DNA of 64,000 bases from an uncultured Pelagibacteraceae bacterium (GCA_902562875.1 CACEVB010000003.1:1-64000), one strand, 5' to 3'. Shown: positions 29,310 through 39,893, numbered from the stretch's first letter. Program-made: numbers and translations. Notes: generated by a model not told the origin, from the letters alone.

Positions 29310-30043
29310 TGCTTGAGATAAAAAATTTAAAAGCCACGATCGATAATAAAAAAATCCTTAATGGTTTAAATTTAAAAATTAACCCCGGTGAAGTTCATGC
29401 TTTAATGGGTCCGAATGGATCTGGTAAAAGCACTTTATCAAATATTTTATCAGGCAAAAAAGGTTATGAAACAAGTGGTGAGATTTTTTATGAGAAGGAA
29501 AATTTATTCGATTTAGAGATTGAAGAAAGAGCTCATAAAGGTATTTTTTTGGCATTTCAGTATCCTTTAGAAATCCCTGGAGTAAATAATAACAATTTTT
29601 TAAAAACTTCTGTAAATGCCATTAGAAAAGCAAATGGGGAAAAAGAATATGATGCTTTGGAATTTCTTAAATTAATTAAGCAAAAAGCTAACGATTTAAA
29701 GTTTGATGAAAAAAATCTAAATAGACAATTAAATGTAGGATTTTCAGGTGGAGAAAAAAAAAAAAATGAAATTTTACAAATGTCGATTTTACAGCCAAAA
29801 CTCTCAATTTTGGATGAAACTGACTCTGGTCTAGATATAGATGCATTAAAAATTGTTTCTAATGGAGTTAATACATTAAAAAATAATAAAAATTCCTTTT
29901 TAATTATTACACATTATCAAAGGTTGTTAAATTACATAAAACCAGATTTTGTCCATGTTTTAAAAGATGGTCAAATTATAAAATCTGGAAATTTTGAATT
30001 AGCAATTGAATTAGAGAATAAGGGTTACGAAGGAATAAATTAA
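29309..30043 (+). CDS. sufC: Fe-S assembly ATPase SufC
   Basis: [63 protein letters not shown]. Start moved from 29219 to 29309. Confidence 0.97.
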   Translation: MLEIKNLKATIDNKKILNGLNLKINPGEVHALMGPNGSGKSTLSNILSGKKGYETSGEIFYEKENLFDLEIEERAHKGIFLAFQYPLEIPGVNNNNFLKTSVNAIRKANGEKEYDALEFLKLIKQKANDLKFDEKNLNRQLNVGFSGGEKKKNEILQMSILQPKLSILDETDSGLDIDALKIVSNGVNTLKNNKNSFLIITHYQRLLNYIKPDFVHVLKDGQIIKSGNFELAIELENKGYEGIN

Positions 30044-31287
30044 TGGAAAGTATTGATTTCAGAAATTTTTTAAAAGTGCTTAATTTAAGTGAAAAAAATT
30101 TAAATTCTAGAAAAAAAGAATTTGATAAATTTATAAGTCTTGGATTCCCATCAAAAAAATCAGAGGATTGGAAATTTATTGATTTAAATAAAATCATTTC
30201 AAAAAAAATACCAAATTTAAAATTCTTTAATGAATTAGTTAATGTTAATTTTCATAATAAAAATTATTTGAAAGATATTCCTCTTGAAATTGAGAATTAC
30301 AATTATATTTTATCAGTAAACGGATTTTTTAAAGAAGTAAATTTAAAATACGAGAATGAAGACAAAATCGAATTGATAAGAGAAAATAAAACCTTATCTG
30401 AAAACACAAATCATTCACTAACTCATCTAAATAATGCTTTATACTTTGATTATTTAAAAATTGTTATAAAAGAAAAATATATCTTTAATCAACCTTTAAT
30501 ATTTATCAACTTAGTGTCAGATAATATAGAGAGCACTAACATTAATTTTAAATTTGATATAGTTATGGAAAAGAATTCAAGCTTAAGTTTACTAGATTTT
30601 AATTATGATAAGTCTGAGAATAATTTTATTAATATTAGTAATCATTTTATACTAAGAGAAAATTCTATATTAAAAAATTATAAAATTAATTTGAGCAATA
30701 ATTTTAATTTAAATTATTCAATTCAAAATGTTGATATCTATAAAAATAGTATTTTTGAGAATTTTTTAATTTCAGGAGGATCGGATTTAGTTAAAAATGA
30801 AATAATATGTAATTTAAAAGAGGAATTTAGCTCTGCTTTCGTAAATGGCATAATAAATTTAAAGAAAGATCAACAACATGAAATTAGGTCTAAAATATAT
30901 CACTTATCTGAAAATACAAAAAGTTATCAGCTAATTAAATGTTCTCTAAAAGAAAACTCAAAAGCAGTTTATCAGGGAAAAATATTTGTTGATTCTTCAG
31001 CTCAAAAAACAGACGGGTATCAGCTAAGTAAAGCTATACTTCTTAATGAGGGTACCGAATTTAATGCTAAACCCGAGTTAGAAATTTATGCTGATGATGT
31101 AAAATGTTCACATGGTTCTTCATCTGGAAATTTAGATGAAAATAAGATTTTTTATTTAATGACAAGAGGTTTAAATATGCAGGAAGCAAAACAGATCTTA
31201 CTAGATGGATTCTACTTAGAAGTAATTGAAAAAATTACTGACAACAAAATAAAAGAAATTATAAAAATATTAATGAATATAAAATGA
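30043..31287 (+). CDS. sufD: Fe-S assembly protein SufD
   Basis: KSEDWKFIDLNKI, KPELEIYADDVKCSHGSSSGNLDENKIFYLMTRGLNMQEAKQILLDGF. Confidence 0.95.
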   Translation: MESIDFRNFLKVLNLSEKNLNSRKKEFDKFISLGFPSKKSEDWKFIDLNKIISKKIPNLKFFNELVNVNFHNKNYLKDIPLEIENYNYILSVNGFFKEVNLKYENEDKIELIRENKTLSENTNHSLTHLNNALYFDYLKIVIKEKYIFNQPLIFINLVSDNIESTNINFKFDIVMEKNSSLSLLDFNYDKSENNFINISNHFILRENSILKNYKINLSNNFNLNYSIQNVDIYKNSIFENFLISGGSDLVKNEIICNLKEEFSSAFVNGIINLKKDQQHEIRSKIYHLSENTKSYQLIKCSLKENSKAVYQGKIFVDSSAQKTDGYQLSKAILLNEGTEFNAKPELEIYADDVKCSHGSSSGNLDENKIFYLMTRGLNMQEAKQILLDGFYLEVIEKITDNKIKEIIKILMNIK

Positions 31288-32501
31288 ACATTGACAATAT
31301 AAAAAAAGAATTTCCAATATTTAGTAATAAAATTCATAACAATGATTTAGTTTATTTAGATAGTGCTAACTCTTCACAAAAACCTTTAGTTGTTGTTAAC
31401 AGAATATATGATTTTTATACAAAAGAATTTTCAAATGTTGGCAGAAGTGTTCATTATTTGTCTGTAGCTGCAACAAATTTATATGAGAAAACAAGAAGCT
31501 CAGTCCAAAAATACTTAAATGCTAAAGACAAAAATGAAATAGTATTTACCAAAGGCGCAACGGAAGCTATTAATTTAGTGGCAAGTACATTTAGCCAGGA
31601 ATTTTTACAAGAAGGAGACGAAATATTATTAACAGAATTAGAACATCACTCAAATTATGTACCTTGGCACTATTTAAGAAAATCAAAAGGAGTCAAAATA
31701 AATTTTGCAGAGATTGATGAACATGGGGACATATCAATTGAAAATATTGAGAAAAAAATTACTCCTAATACTAAAATGATTGCAATCACACATTTATCAA
31801 ATGTGACTGGCGCGATATTGCCGATAAAAGAAATAACTCAATTAGCACATTCAAAAGGAATTCCTGTAATGGTTGATGGTTGTCAAAGTGCTCCACATAT
31901 GAAATTAGATATGCAAGACCTAGATTGTGATTTTTACGCCATATCATGTCATAAAATGTATGGCCCCACAGGCTTAGGTATATTATACGCAAAAAAAAAA
32001 TGGCTAGATAACCTTCCTCCTTATCAAGGTGGTGGAGGAATGATTAATGAGGTAAAAAAAAATGATATTTCCTACAGTGAGCTACCGAACAAATTCGAAG
32101 CTGGCACAATGGCAACCGCACAAGTGATAGCATTTGATGAGTCAATTAATTTTTTAAATAAAATAGGAATAGATAACATTATATCTCATGAAAAAAAGTT
32201 ATTGGATTATGGAGAAGAGATTTTAAGAAAAAACAACTCTGTAAAGTTAATTGGAAACCCCCAAAAAAAAGGAGCAGTTTTGTCATTTACTATAGATGGT
32301 ATTCATCCACATGACATAGCTACAATACTTGACGAGGATGGTGTAGCTATAAGAGCCGGACATCATTGTTGTCAGATTCTACATGATAAATTAGGTTTAA
32401 CAGCATCTGCAAGAGCTTCACTAGGTGTTTATAACAATAAAGACGATCTAGATAAATTAAATGAATCTATAAATAATTGTAAGAAAATCTTTAATAAATA
32501 A
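31284..32501 (+). CDS. sufS: Cysteine desulfurase SufS
   Basis: VYLDSANSSQKP, ELEHHSNYVPW, SCHKMYGPTGLGILY, IRAGHHCCQ. Confidence 0.97.
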   Translation: MNIDNIKKEFPIFSNKIHNNDLVYLDSANSSQKPLVVVNRIYDFYTKEFSNVGRSVHYLSVAATNLYEKTRSSVQKYLNAKDKNEIVFTKGATEAINLVASTFSQEFLQEGDEILLTELEHHSNYVPWHYLRKSKGVKINFAEIDEHGDISIENIEKKITPNTKMIAITHLSNVTGAILPIKEITQLAHSKGIPVMVDGCQSAPHMKLDMQDLDCDFYAISCHKMYGPTGLGILYAKKKWLDNLPPYQGGGGMINEVKKNDISYSELPNKFEAGTMATAQVIAFDESINFLNKIGIDNIISHEKKLLDYGEEILRKNNSVKLIGNPQKKGAVLSFTIDGIHPHDIATILDEDGVAIRAGHHCCQILHDKLGLTASARASLGVYNNKDDLDKLNESINNCKKIFNK

Positions 32502-32962
32502 TGAATTTAAAAGAACTATATCAAGAAATTATTTTGGACCATGGAAAAAATCCAAGAAATTTAGGTAAATTTGAAAATTTCAACAAGGATGCAAAAGGTC
32601 ATAATCCGTTATGTGGAGACAAAGTACATTTATTTCTAAAATTAGACGAAAACAAAAAGATAAACGATATATCTTTTGAGGGACAAGGTTGTGCTATTTC
32701 AATGGCTTCAGCATCTATTATGACTGATTTAATGAAGGGCAAAAATGAGAGACAAGTAAAAGAATTAATATCTAAATTTTTAGAGATGATTAAAGAAAAA
32801 GATGATATAGAATCTAATTTACTTAATGATGATGAAAAAACAAAATTAATGAGCTTAGGCGGAGTAAAAAATTTTCCAATGAGAGTTAAATGCGCAACAT
32901 TATCATGGCATGCATTATCTTCGGCGTTAGATGATTTTCAAAAAAAGGTTACTACAGAATAA
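32501..32962 (+). CDS. sufU: SUF-associated NifU-like scaffold/transfer protein SufU
   Basis: LYQEIILDHGKNPRNLGKF, HNPLCGDKVHLFLKL, GQGCAISMASASIMTDLMKGK, RVKCATLSWHAL. Confidence 0.93.
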   Translation: MNLKELYQEIILDHGKNPRNLGKFENFNKDAKGHNPLCGDKVHLFLKLDENKKINDISFEGQGCAISMASASIMTDLMKGKNERQVKELISKFLEMIKEKDDIESNLLNDDEKTKLMSLGGVKNFPMRVKCATLSWHALSSALDDFQKKVTTE

Positions 32963-32963
32963 A

Positions 32964-33260
32964 ATGGAATTAAAAGAAAAAATAATTCAAGAAATAAAAA
33001 AAATCTATGATCCAGAAATACCGGTAAATATATATGAACTTGGTTTAATTTACGAGATTTCAATTAATAAGGATCAAGCAAAAATTAAAATGACATTGAC
33101 AACACCAAATTGTCCTGTTGCTGAAAGTCTTCCTAAAGAAGTTAAAGACAGCGTAATGCAGGTTGAGGGAATAAAGAAAGTAGAACTAGATTTAGTTTGG
33201 GACCCACCTTGGAATAAATCAATGATGTCAGAAGCAGCGAAACTGGAATTAAATTTATGA
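32964..33260 (+). CDS. sufT: SUF system protein SufT (DUF59)
   Basis: IYDPEIPVNIYELGLIYEI, TLTTPNCPVAESLP, VELDLVWDPPWNKSMMSEAAKLEL. Confidence 0.92.
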   Translation: MELKEKIIQEIKKIYDPEIPVNIYELGLIYEISINKDQAKIKMTLTTPNCPVAESLPKEVKDSVMQVEGIKKVELDLVWDPPWNKSMMSEAAKLELNL

Positions 33261-33592
33261 GTCAACAAGTGATCAAACTTAGTGCAAATGCCGCTGAGAG
33301 AATTAAAGAGATAATGTCAAAAAGTGAAAAAGAAACTTTAGGTTTAAGGGTAGGAGTAAAGTCTGGAGGATGTGCAGGGATGGAGTATGTTTTAGAGTAC
33401 GCAAAGAATATTAACCCAACAGATGAGGTTATTGAAGACAAGGGAGTTAAAGTTTTTATAGACCCAGCAGCTATAATTTATCTTATTGGGACAGAAATGG
33501 ATTACAAAAAAGACGAATTTTCATCATCCTTTGTATTTAATAACCCTAACGAAACAGAAAGATGTGGTTGCGGAGAATCTTTTAAAGTTTAA
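33257..33592 (+). CDS. sufA: A-type Fe-S carrier SufA/IscA (HesB family)
   Basis: LGLRVGVKSGGCAGMEYVLEYA, ERCGCGESFKV. Confidence 0.93.
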   Translation: MSQQVIKLSANAAERIKEIMSKSEKETLGLRVGVKSGGCAGMEYVLEYAKNINPTDEVIEDKGVKVFIDPAAIIYLIGTEMDYKKDEFSSSFVFNNPNETERCGCGESFKV

Positions 33593-33593
33593 T

Positions 33594-35000
33594 CTAGCAA
33601 CTATAATACATATCAAACTCGATTGGATGAGGAGTATGTTCAAAGTTGTGAATTTCTTCCATTTTCAGATCTATGTAAGCATCTATTTGGTCATCGGTAA
33701 ATACATTTCCTTGTGTTAAGAATTTTCTATCTTTGTCTAAGCTTTCCATTGCTTCTCTTAATGATCCACAGACCGTTGGAATTTTCTTAATTTCTGACTC
33801 ACTTAATGCATATAAATCTTTATCAAATGATTTACCTGGATCAATTTTATTCTTAATTCCATCAAGACCTGCCATTAACATGGAAGCAAAAGTTAAATAT
33901 GGATTGCCAGATGCATCTGGAAAACGTATTTCACATCTTGCAGCCTTCTTGCTTAAAGTTATAGGTATTCTGCAAGATGCAGATCTATTTCTTGCAGAGT
34001 AGGCAAGTAATACTGGTGCTTCGAAACCTGGAATTAATCTTTTATAACTATTTGTAGTAGCATTAGCGAAAGCATTAATGGCTCTTGCATGTTTTAAAAT
34101 TCCTCCAATATAATGAAGAGCAGTTTTTGAAAGACCTGCATATTCATTACCCATAAATAATGGTGTACTACCTTTCCAAATAGATTGATGAACATGCATT
34201 CCTGATCCGTTATCGCCTTTTACAGGCTTAGGCATAAAAGTAGCTGTTTTTCCAAAAGAATGTGTAACCATGTGAACTGCATATTTATAAAGCTGAATAT
34301 TGTCTGCTTGATTAACTAAAGTTCCAAAATACATACCTAACTCATGCTGGCTAGGTGCTACTTCATGGTGATGTTTTTCAACTTTAATTCCCATATCTTT
34401 CATAGCTTTCAAATATTCACTTCTCATGTCTTGAGCACTATCAACAGGAGGCACTGGGAAATATCCTCCTTTAACTCCTGGCCTATGACCCATGTTACCG
34501 TTTTCGTATTTCTTTCCAGTGTTATAAGGACCTTCTGTACTATCAATTGAAAAACCGGTCTCATTCATATCATTTTTATATCTGACATCATCAAATACAA
34601 AAAACTCTGGCTCTGGACCAAAAAAAGCTTTATCACCTATCTTTGTTTTTTTTAGATAGTCCTCAGCTTTTTTTGCAGTTCCTCTAGGATCCCTCTCATA
34701 TGGATCTTTCTTGACCGCATCTAATATATCGCAAAAAATATTAAGAGTATTATGTGAAGTAAATGGGTCCACTACAGGTCTAGATAAATCAGGCTTTAAT
34801 ATCATGTCTGACTCGTTTATAGCCTTCCAGCCTGCAATAGATGAACCATCAAAAAAAATACCCTCATCTAACATTTCATTATCTACAACTTTTGCGTCCA
34901 TTGTGACGTGCTGTAACTTACCTCTTGGATCTGTAAATCTTAAATCTACATATTCTATTTGTTTATCTTTTATTATTTTTTGAATATTTTTTGCACTCAT
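33594..35000 (-). CDS. glnA: Type I glutamine synthetase
   Basis: [58 protein letters not shown]. Start set at MSAKN (35000), not 35093. Confidence 0.97.
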   Translation of the reverse strand: MSAKNIQKIIKDKQIEYVDLRFTDPRGKLQHVTMDAKVVDNEMLDEGIFFDGSSIAGWKAINESDMILKPDLSRPVVDPFTSHNTLNIFCDILDAVKKDPYERDPRGTAKKAEDYLKKTKIGDKAFFGPEPEFFVFDDVRYKNDMNETGFSIDSTEGPYNTGKKYENGNMGHRPGVKGGYFPVPPVDSAQDMRSEYLKAMKDMGIKVEKHHHEVAPSQHELGMYFGTLVNQADNIQLYKYAVHMVTHSFGKTATFMPKPVKGDNGSGMHVHQSIWKGSTPLFMGNEYAGLSKTALHYIGGILKHARAINAFANATTNSYKRLIPGFEAPVLLAYSARNRSASCRIPITLSKKAARCEIRFPDASGNPYLTFASMLMAGLDGIKNKIDPGKSFDKDLYALSESEIKKIPTVCGSLREAMESLDKDRKFLTQGNVFTDDQIDAYIDLKMEEIHNFEHTPHPIEFDMYYSC

Positions 35001-35135
35001 AATTCTCCTATATAAAGTTGGCTTATTAACAAAAAAAAGTATATTAATATCGCCGTTTAAATTAATAACTAATATGCATTGTATGCATAGCATTAAAACT
35101 TAAAATTTAAATGCAAGCAATCAATTAATAGTTGT

Positions 35136-35618
35136 ATGAGTGATTTATTACATAATGAACCAGTAAAAAGAGTACAGAGTGTAATAAATTTATTCGACAA
35201 AAATATTAAAATTCAAGTTTTAGTAAACACAGCTAGAACAGCATTAGATGCTGCAAAAGCTCTAAATTGTGAGGTAGGAGCAATCGTAAAGAGTCTTTTA
35301 TTAAGAAAAAACGATTTATATTTTTTATGCCTTGTATCTGGAGATAAGCGGTGTTCTTTAAAAAAGTTAAAAAAAATTTTCAATGTAAAAGATTTAAGTA
35401 TGGCTGATGCTCAAAAAGTTAAGAGCGTCACTGGATTTACTATTGGAGGTGTATCACCAGTTGGATCAAAAAGTAAATTAGAAACTTTGATAGACCACAA
35501 CTTAGAAAGATTTGATAATCTATATGGTGCCGCAGGACACCCAAATGCAATTTTTAAAATTAGCTTTGTTAACTTGCAAAAAATAACTTCTGGAAAAATT
35601 ATGGATATAACGGAATGA
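35136..35618 (+). CDS. YbaK/EbsC-family aminoacyl-tRNA deacylase
   Basis: VGAIVKSLLLRKNDLYFLCLVSGDKRCSLKKL, TGFTIGGVSPVG, AAGHPNAIFKI. Confidence 0.9.
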   Translation: MSDLLHNEPVKRVQSVINLFDKNIKIQVLVNTARTALDAAKALNCEVGAIVKSLLLRKNDLYFLCLVSGDKRCSLKKLKKIFNVKDLSMADAQKVKSVTGFTIGGVSPVGSKSKLETLIDHNLERFDNLYGAAGHPNAIFKISFVNLQKITSGKIMDITE

Positions 35619-36508
35619 CAACACCAAAGACTATTGACTACATATTGCTTTCAATACTTTCTCTTATATGGGCCTCCGCTTTTTTTAATATTAAAATTGC
35701 CACTTATTCATATGGTCCACTTACTATTGCGTTTTTGAGAATATTTTTAGGAGCTGTTCTAATTGTAATTATATGTTTTTTTAAGAAAATAAAAATTGAA
35801 GCCTTTTCCAAAGATTGGTATTGGTTTGCAATCATAGGATTTGTAAATTTAGTAATACCTTTTTTTTTAATTGCTTACGGAGTTCAAAAAATTCAAAGTA
35901 ATCTTGCAGCAATTTTAATGTCTACTACACCATTAAGTTCAGCAATACTTGCACATTTTTTTACAAAAACTGAAAAAATAAATTTTACAAAAATAATTGG
36001 TGTTATAGTTGGTTTTGCCGGAATTATAATTTTATTTTCAGATAATGTTCTTATTAATAATGAAAATTTATTTTACGCATTAATGATATTAGTTGGATCA
36101 ACTTTTTATGTAGTTGGTGGAATTTTAACTTTAAAAATAAGTTCAAAAAAAAATGAAAACCTAACAAGTTCAATTTTAATTTGGGGCTCATTAATTATAT
36201 TTCCCATAATGATTTATTATGAACAACCTTGGAGTCTAGTACCTAGAGTTGACTCAACAATTTCTTTAATTTATCTTGGAGTTTTTCCAACAGGAATTGC
36301 TTGGTTAATAAGATTTCATATACTAAAAAAAAATGGACTGGTTTTTCACTCACAAGTAGCATATTTGATACCAATATTTGGTGTTATTTTGGGATATATA
36401 TTTCTAAAGGAAGTTATAACTTTTAAAGTTTTAATAGCATTATTTGCAGTAGTTATTGGATTTTATTTTGTTAAGCGATCAATTAAGCAAAATCTTTCTT
36501 CAACTTAG
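35615..36508 (+). CDS. EamA/DMT-family permease
   Basis: 10-TM hydrophobic pattern, LSLIWASAFFNIKIA start and EamA-like repeats. Confidence 0.85.
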   Translation: MTTPKTIDYILLSILSLIWASAFFNIKIATYSYGPLTIAFLRIFLGAVLIVIICFFKKIKIEAFSKDWYWFAIIGFVNLVIPFFLIAYGVQKIQSNLAAILMSTTPLSSAILAHFFTKTEKINFTKIIGVIVGFAGIIILFSDNVLINNENLFYALMILVGSTFYVVGGILTLKISSKKNENLTSSILIWGSLIIFPIMIYYEQPWSLVPRVDSTISLIYLGVFPTGIAWLIRFHILKKNGLVFHSQVAYLIPIFGVILGYIFLKEVITFKVLIALFAVVIGFYFVKRSIKQNLSST

Positions 36509-37409
36509 ATAATAATGATATATGAATTGGGTTTGTTTCACAACATCCCCCGATTATTGTTGCTCCATTATCTAAAAATTTTTTACCTAAATTTTTAAAT
36601 AATTCATCAGCCACTTCTTTTTTTCCCATGACAGTATTAAGGTTAACTGCATCTTCATCATGCTTCGCTGTATTTATTTCTCTAACCGGAGATGGCTCAT
36701 CTTTTCCCCACAAGTTAACTTTATACCCAAAAGGTAAATTTTGTTTTTTTAACTCTGCAATAGAATTTTCGGCAATCTCCATGGATACACACGATGCTAT
36801 AATTCCAATCCAGCTAGAGTGTTTATATTTTTTAACAACTTCTGTTATTGTTTCTCCAGATGGAAGTTTTCCTTTTTTATTTAAATGTAAACCAACTAGG
36901 ATAGGTTTATTATGTTCATCTATTACGTCTGATGCAATATCGATTTCCCTTCCACTTGATATGACATCTAAATAAAAAAAATCTACATAATCCTTAATAC
37001 AACTAACTTGCTCACTAAATCCCTTATAAATTACGTTATTCTCTCTAATATCCTCTCTATAGGTGTCGTGTTGAGCTGGTAAACTTCCTCCTATAACTAT
37101 TTTTTTATTTGATCTTTCTCTTGCTTTTATAGCAAGTTCACAAGCCTTTTTATTTGCAAATTCAAAAAGGTGATTTACTCTATTTTGTTCCATTCTTATT
37201 CTTCTACTAGAAAAGTTATTAGTAATTATGACTTCCGCGCCAGCTGAAATATAAGCTAAATGACAATCTATGATTAAATTATGATATTTTTTATCAAGAA
37301 CTGCGCTTGTTGACCAAAGTGTTCCCTTAGAAACTAAGCCTTTAGCATGTAGTTCTTGGCCCATTCCTCCATCTAATATTCTTAATTTCTTAAAAAAGTT
37401 TTTATCCAT
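36483..37409 (-). CDS. Homocysteine S-methyltransferase family protein
   Basis: ILDGGMGQEL, ATIIGGCCETNPIHI zinc-binding GGCC. Confidence 0.92.
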   Translation of the reverse strand: MDKNFFKKLRILDGGMGQELHAKGLVSKGTLWSTSAVLDKKYHNLIIDCHLAYISAGAEVIITNNFSSRRIRMEQNRVNHLFEFANKKACELAIKARERSNKKIVIGGSLPAQHDTYREDIRENNVIYKGFSEQVSCIKDYVDFFYLDVISSGREIDIASDVIDEHNKPILVGLHLNKKGKLPSGETITEVVKKYKHSSWIGIIASCVSMEIAENSIAELKKQNLPFGYKVNLWGKDEPSPVREINTAKHDEDAVNLNTVMGKKEVADELFKNLGKKFLDNGATIIGGCCETNPIHISLLSKLKKDFA

Positions 37410-37527
37410 AAATTAATGTTGATTATAGTGATCAATTTTACAAGCTCAAGTTGAGTTTAAATTATGTCTTATTTACATTCAAACTAAAAGGGTTTTTAAT
37501 ACAAATATAAAAAACTATGGAGGAAAA

Positions 37528-39072
37528 ATGAGCGCAGAAGCATTGAAAGTGTCTTCAGTACTAGATACCTCTCACCTTAAGGTTAAATTTCCATTTAAAG
37601 CAAAATATGGAAACTACATAAATGGAAAATTTGTAGAGCCTAAGTCTGGCAAATATTTTGATAATAGTAGCCCGATTTCAAATGAGAAAATCTGTTCTGT
37701 TGCACGATCAAACGAAAAAGACGTAGAAGCTGCATTAGATGCAGCTCACGCGGCCTTCCCTGAATGGGGAAAAACAGACATCACAACCAGATCTAATATT
37801 TTGAATAAGATTGCTGATGTTTTAGAAAAAAACTTAAACTTGTTAGCGGTTGCTGAATGTTTGGATAACGGCAAACCCATTAGAGAATGTATGGCAGCAG
37901 ACTTGCCACTGGTTATTGATCATTGGAGATATTTTGCAGGTGTTATAAGAGCAGAAGAAGGCTCTATTGCTGAAATAGCAAATAATCAATATTCCTATAA
38001 CTTTCATGAACCATTGGGCGTAGTTGGTCAGATTGTTCCGTGGAATTTTCCATTACTAATGGCAACATGGAAATTAGCACCAGCTTTAGCTGCAGGAAAC
38101 TGTTCAGTGTTAAAACCAGCTGAACAAACTCCAGCATCAATTATGGTAATGATGGAACTTATAGGAGACTTGTTACCTCCAGGTGTTGTTAACATAGTTA
38201 GTGGTTTTGGATTAGAGGCGGGTAAACCTTTAGCTTCATCTAAAAGAGTTGCAAAAGTTGCATTTACTGGTGAAACAACAACTGGTAGATTGATTATGCA
38301 ATATGCAGCACAAAATATCATTCCAATAACATTGGAACTTGGTGGAAAATCGCCAAACATTTTCTTTGAAGATATAATGGATAAAGATGATGATTTCTTT
38401 GATAAGTGTATTGAAGGTTTTGTGATGTTTAATCTTAATCAAGGGGAAGTTTGTACATGCCCAAGTAGAGCATTAGTTCAAGAATCTATCTATGATAAGT
38501 TCATGGAAAGAGCTATAGCTAGAACAAAAGCTGTTGTACAAGATAATCCTTTAAAAATGGAAACAATGATTGGAGCACAGGCATCAGTAGAGCAAATGGA
38601 GAAGATTAAATCTTATCTTGAGCTTGGTAAAAAAGAGGGTGCAAAGGTTCTAACAGGTGGAAGTGTTGCAAAATTAAACAGTGGACTGGAAAAAGGTAAT
38701 TACATTCAACCAACTGTTTTTGAAGCTAAAAACGATATGAGAATCTCTCAAGAAGAGATTTTCGGACCTGTAGTATCTGTGATTAAATTTAAAGACGAAG
38801 CAGAGGCATTAAAAATTGCTAATGATACTCTTTATGGTTTAGGAGCAGCTGTATGGACTAGAAATGGCAATATAGCTCACAGAATGGGAAGAGCGATACA
38901 AGCGGGTATAGTGTGGACTAATTGTTATCATGCTTATCCAGCTCACTCTCCTTTTGGTGGATATAAACAATCAGGAGTTGGAAGAGAAACTCATAAAATG
39001 ATGCTTGATCACTATAGACAGAATAAGAATCTACATGTCTCTTATGCTGAAAAGAAATTAGGCTTCTTTTAA
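37528..39072 (+). CDS. NAD-dependent aldehyde dehydrogenase
   Basis: [57 protein letters not shown]. Confidence 0.95.
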   Translation: MSAEALKVSSVLDTSHLKVKFPFKAKYGNYINGKFVEPKSGKYFDNSSPISNEKICSVARSNEKDVEAALDAAHAAFPEWGKTDITTRSNILNKIADVLEKNLNLLAVAECLDNGKPIRECMAADLPLVIDHWRYFAGVIRAEEGSIAEIANNQYSYNFHEPLGVVGQIVPWNFPLLMATWKLAPALAAGNCSVLKPAEQTPASIMVMMELIGDLLPPGVVNIVSGFGLEAGKPLASSKRVAKVAFTGETTTGRLIMQYAAQNIIPITLELGGKSPNIFFEDIMDKDDDFFDKCIEGFVMFNLNQGEVCTCPSRALVQESIYDKFMERAIARTKAVVQDNPLKMETMIGAQASVEQMEKIKSYLELGKKEGAKVLTGGSVAKLNSGLEKGNYIQPTVFEAKNDMRISQEEIFGPVVSVIKFKDEAEALKIANDTLYGLGAAVWTRNGNIAHRMGRAIQAGIVWTNCYHAYPAHSPFGGYKQSGVGRETHKMMLDHYRQNKNLHVSYAEKKLGFF

Positions 39073-39087
39073 AGAATAATATATACT

Positions 39088-39112
39088 GGCCCATGATTCT
39101 AAATCATGGGCC
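39088..39112. repeat. Perfect inverted repeat: 11-bp arms, 3-nt loop
   Basis: GGCCCATGATT-CTA-AATCATGGGCC between aldehyde dehydrogenase stop and DUF779 start; no downstream T-tract. Confidence 0.95.
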
Positions 39113-39123
39113 GTACTTTAAAA

Positions 39124-39474
39124 ATGAAAGTATCTGCAACAAATTCAGCGCTCGATCTACTATCTGAACTTCAGGGAAAATATGGTGAAAAATTAATGTT
39201 TCATCAATCAGGAGGTTGTTGTGATGGTAGTGCTCCAATGTGTTTTCAAGAAGGTGAATTTCCCCTTGGAGATAATGATGTGAAATTAGGTGAAATTGGC
39301 GGCGTTCCTTTTTATATGAATGGTGATCAATATGAAAAATGGAAACATACCGATTTAACAATTGATGCTGTTAAAGGTATAGGTGGTATGTTTTCGTTAG
39401 ATAACGGAACAGGTCGCAGATTTCTGACAAAATCAGAAATCTGCTTAGTCGTTGACAACGACGAAAAAAAATAA
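39124..39474 (+). CDS. DUF779 domain-containing protein
   Basis: MKVSATNSALDLLSELQGKYGEKLMFHQSGGCCDGSAPMCFQEGEFPLG; directly follows aldehyde dehydrogenase. Start may be 39106 (ATG inside hairpin) or 39124. Confidence 0.88.
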   Translation: MKVSATNSALDLLSELQGKYGEKLMFHQSGGCCDGSAPMCFQEGEFPLGDNDVKLGEIGGVPFYMNGDQYEKWKHTDLTIDAVKGIGGMFSLDNGTGRRFLTKSEICLVVDNDEKK

Positions 39475-39481
39475 ATTTTTC

Positions 39482-39799
39482 TTATTGTCCTGGAGCTTTG
39501 TAACCAATCTTACTTGCTTTAGTTGTAGCTTTAGTAAAGTCTATAGCTTCCAAAATTGTTAAATTTTTTACTGCGCCTGATGATTCTACAACTAATTTAA
39601 TTGCAGCAAAGTCCTCAAATGCTCCTAAGTCTATTACAACAATAAAATCATATGAACCCCTAACTATATCCATACTGTGTATTGTTCCACCCACAGCTTT
39701 TGTTAGTTGTTCTACGACAGCTTTTCTATCACTTGTAGGATCTTTCATAAATCCCTGAAAAGCTTTATCGGTATAATTACCCATTACATATGCTTTCAT
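39482..39799 (-). CDS. GYD-like small alpha/beta protein
   Basis: YVMGNYTDKAFQGFMKDPTSDR...GGTIHSMDIVRGSYDFIVVIDLGAFEDFAAIKLVVESSGAVKNLTILEAID. Confidence 0.7.
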   Translation of the reverse strand: MKAYVMGNYTDKAFQGFMKDPTSDRKAVVEQLTKAVGGTIHSMDIVRGSYDFIVVIDLGAFEDFAAIKLVVESSGAVKNLTILEAIDFTKATTKASKIGYKAPGQ

Positions 39800-39893
39800 T
39801 CTATCTCCTTTTTTAAAAAATTAATCCTAACAAAAATTATATATTTGTAAAAAAATTAAATTGTCTCAATTAAATCAACAAATTAAGGGGGAT

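Noticed and set aside
33486-33719. 77-aa plus-strand ORF across the sufA/glnA junction
   Set aside because: Out of frame with sufA and antisense to glnA; no motif or independent support.
35001-35135. Possible glutamine riboswitch or other structured leader upstream of glnA
   Set aside because: No recognisable glnA/Downstream-peptide RNA motif; only short ATGCAT repeats in AT-rich sequence.
37410-37527. Possible SAM riboswitch upstream of the homocysteine S-methyltransferase
   Set aside because: I searched by eye for SAM-II/SAM-V-like conserved segments on the minus strand and found none; would need an Infernal/Rfam scan.
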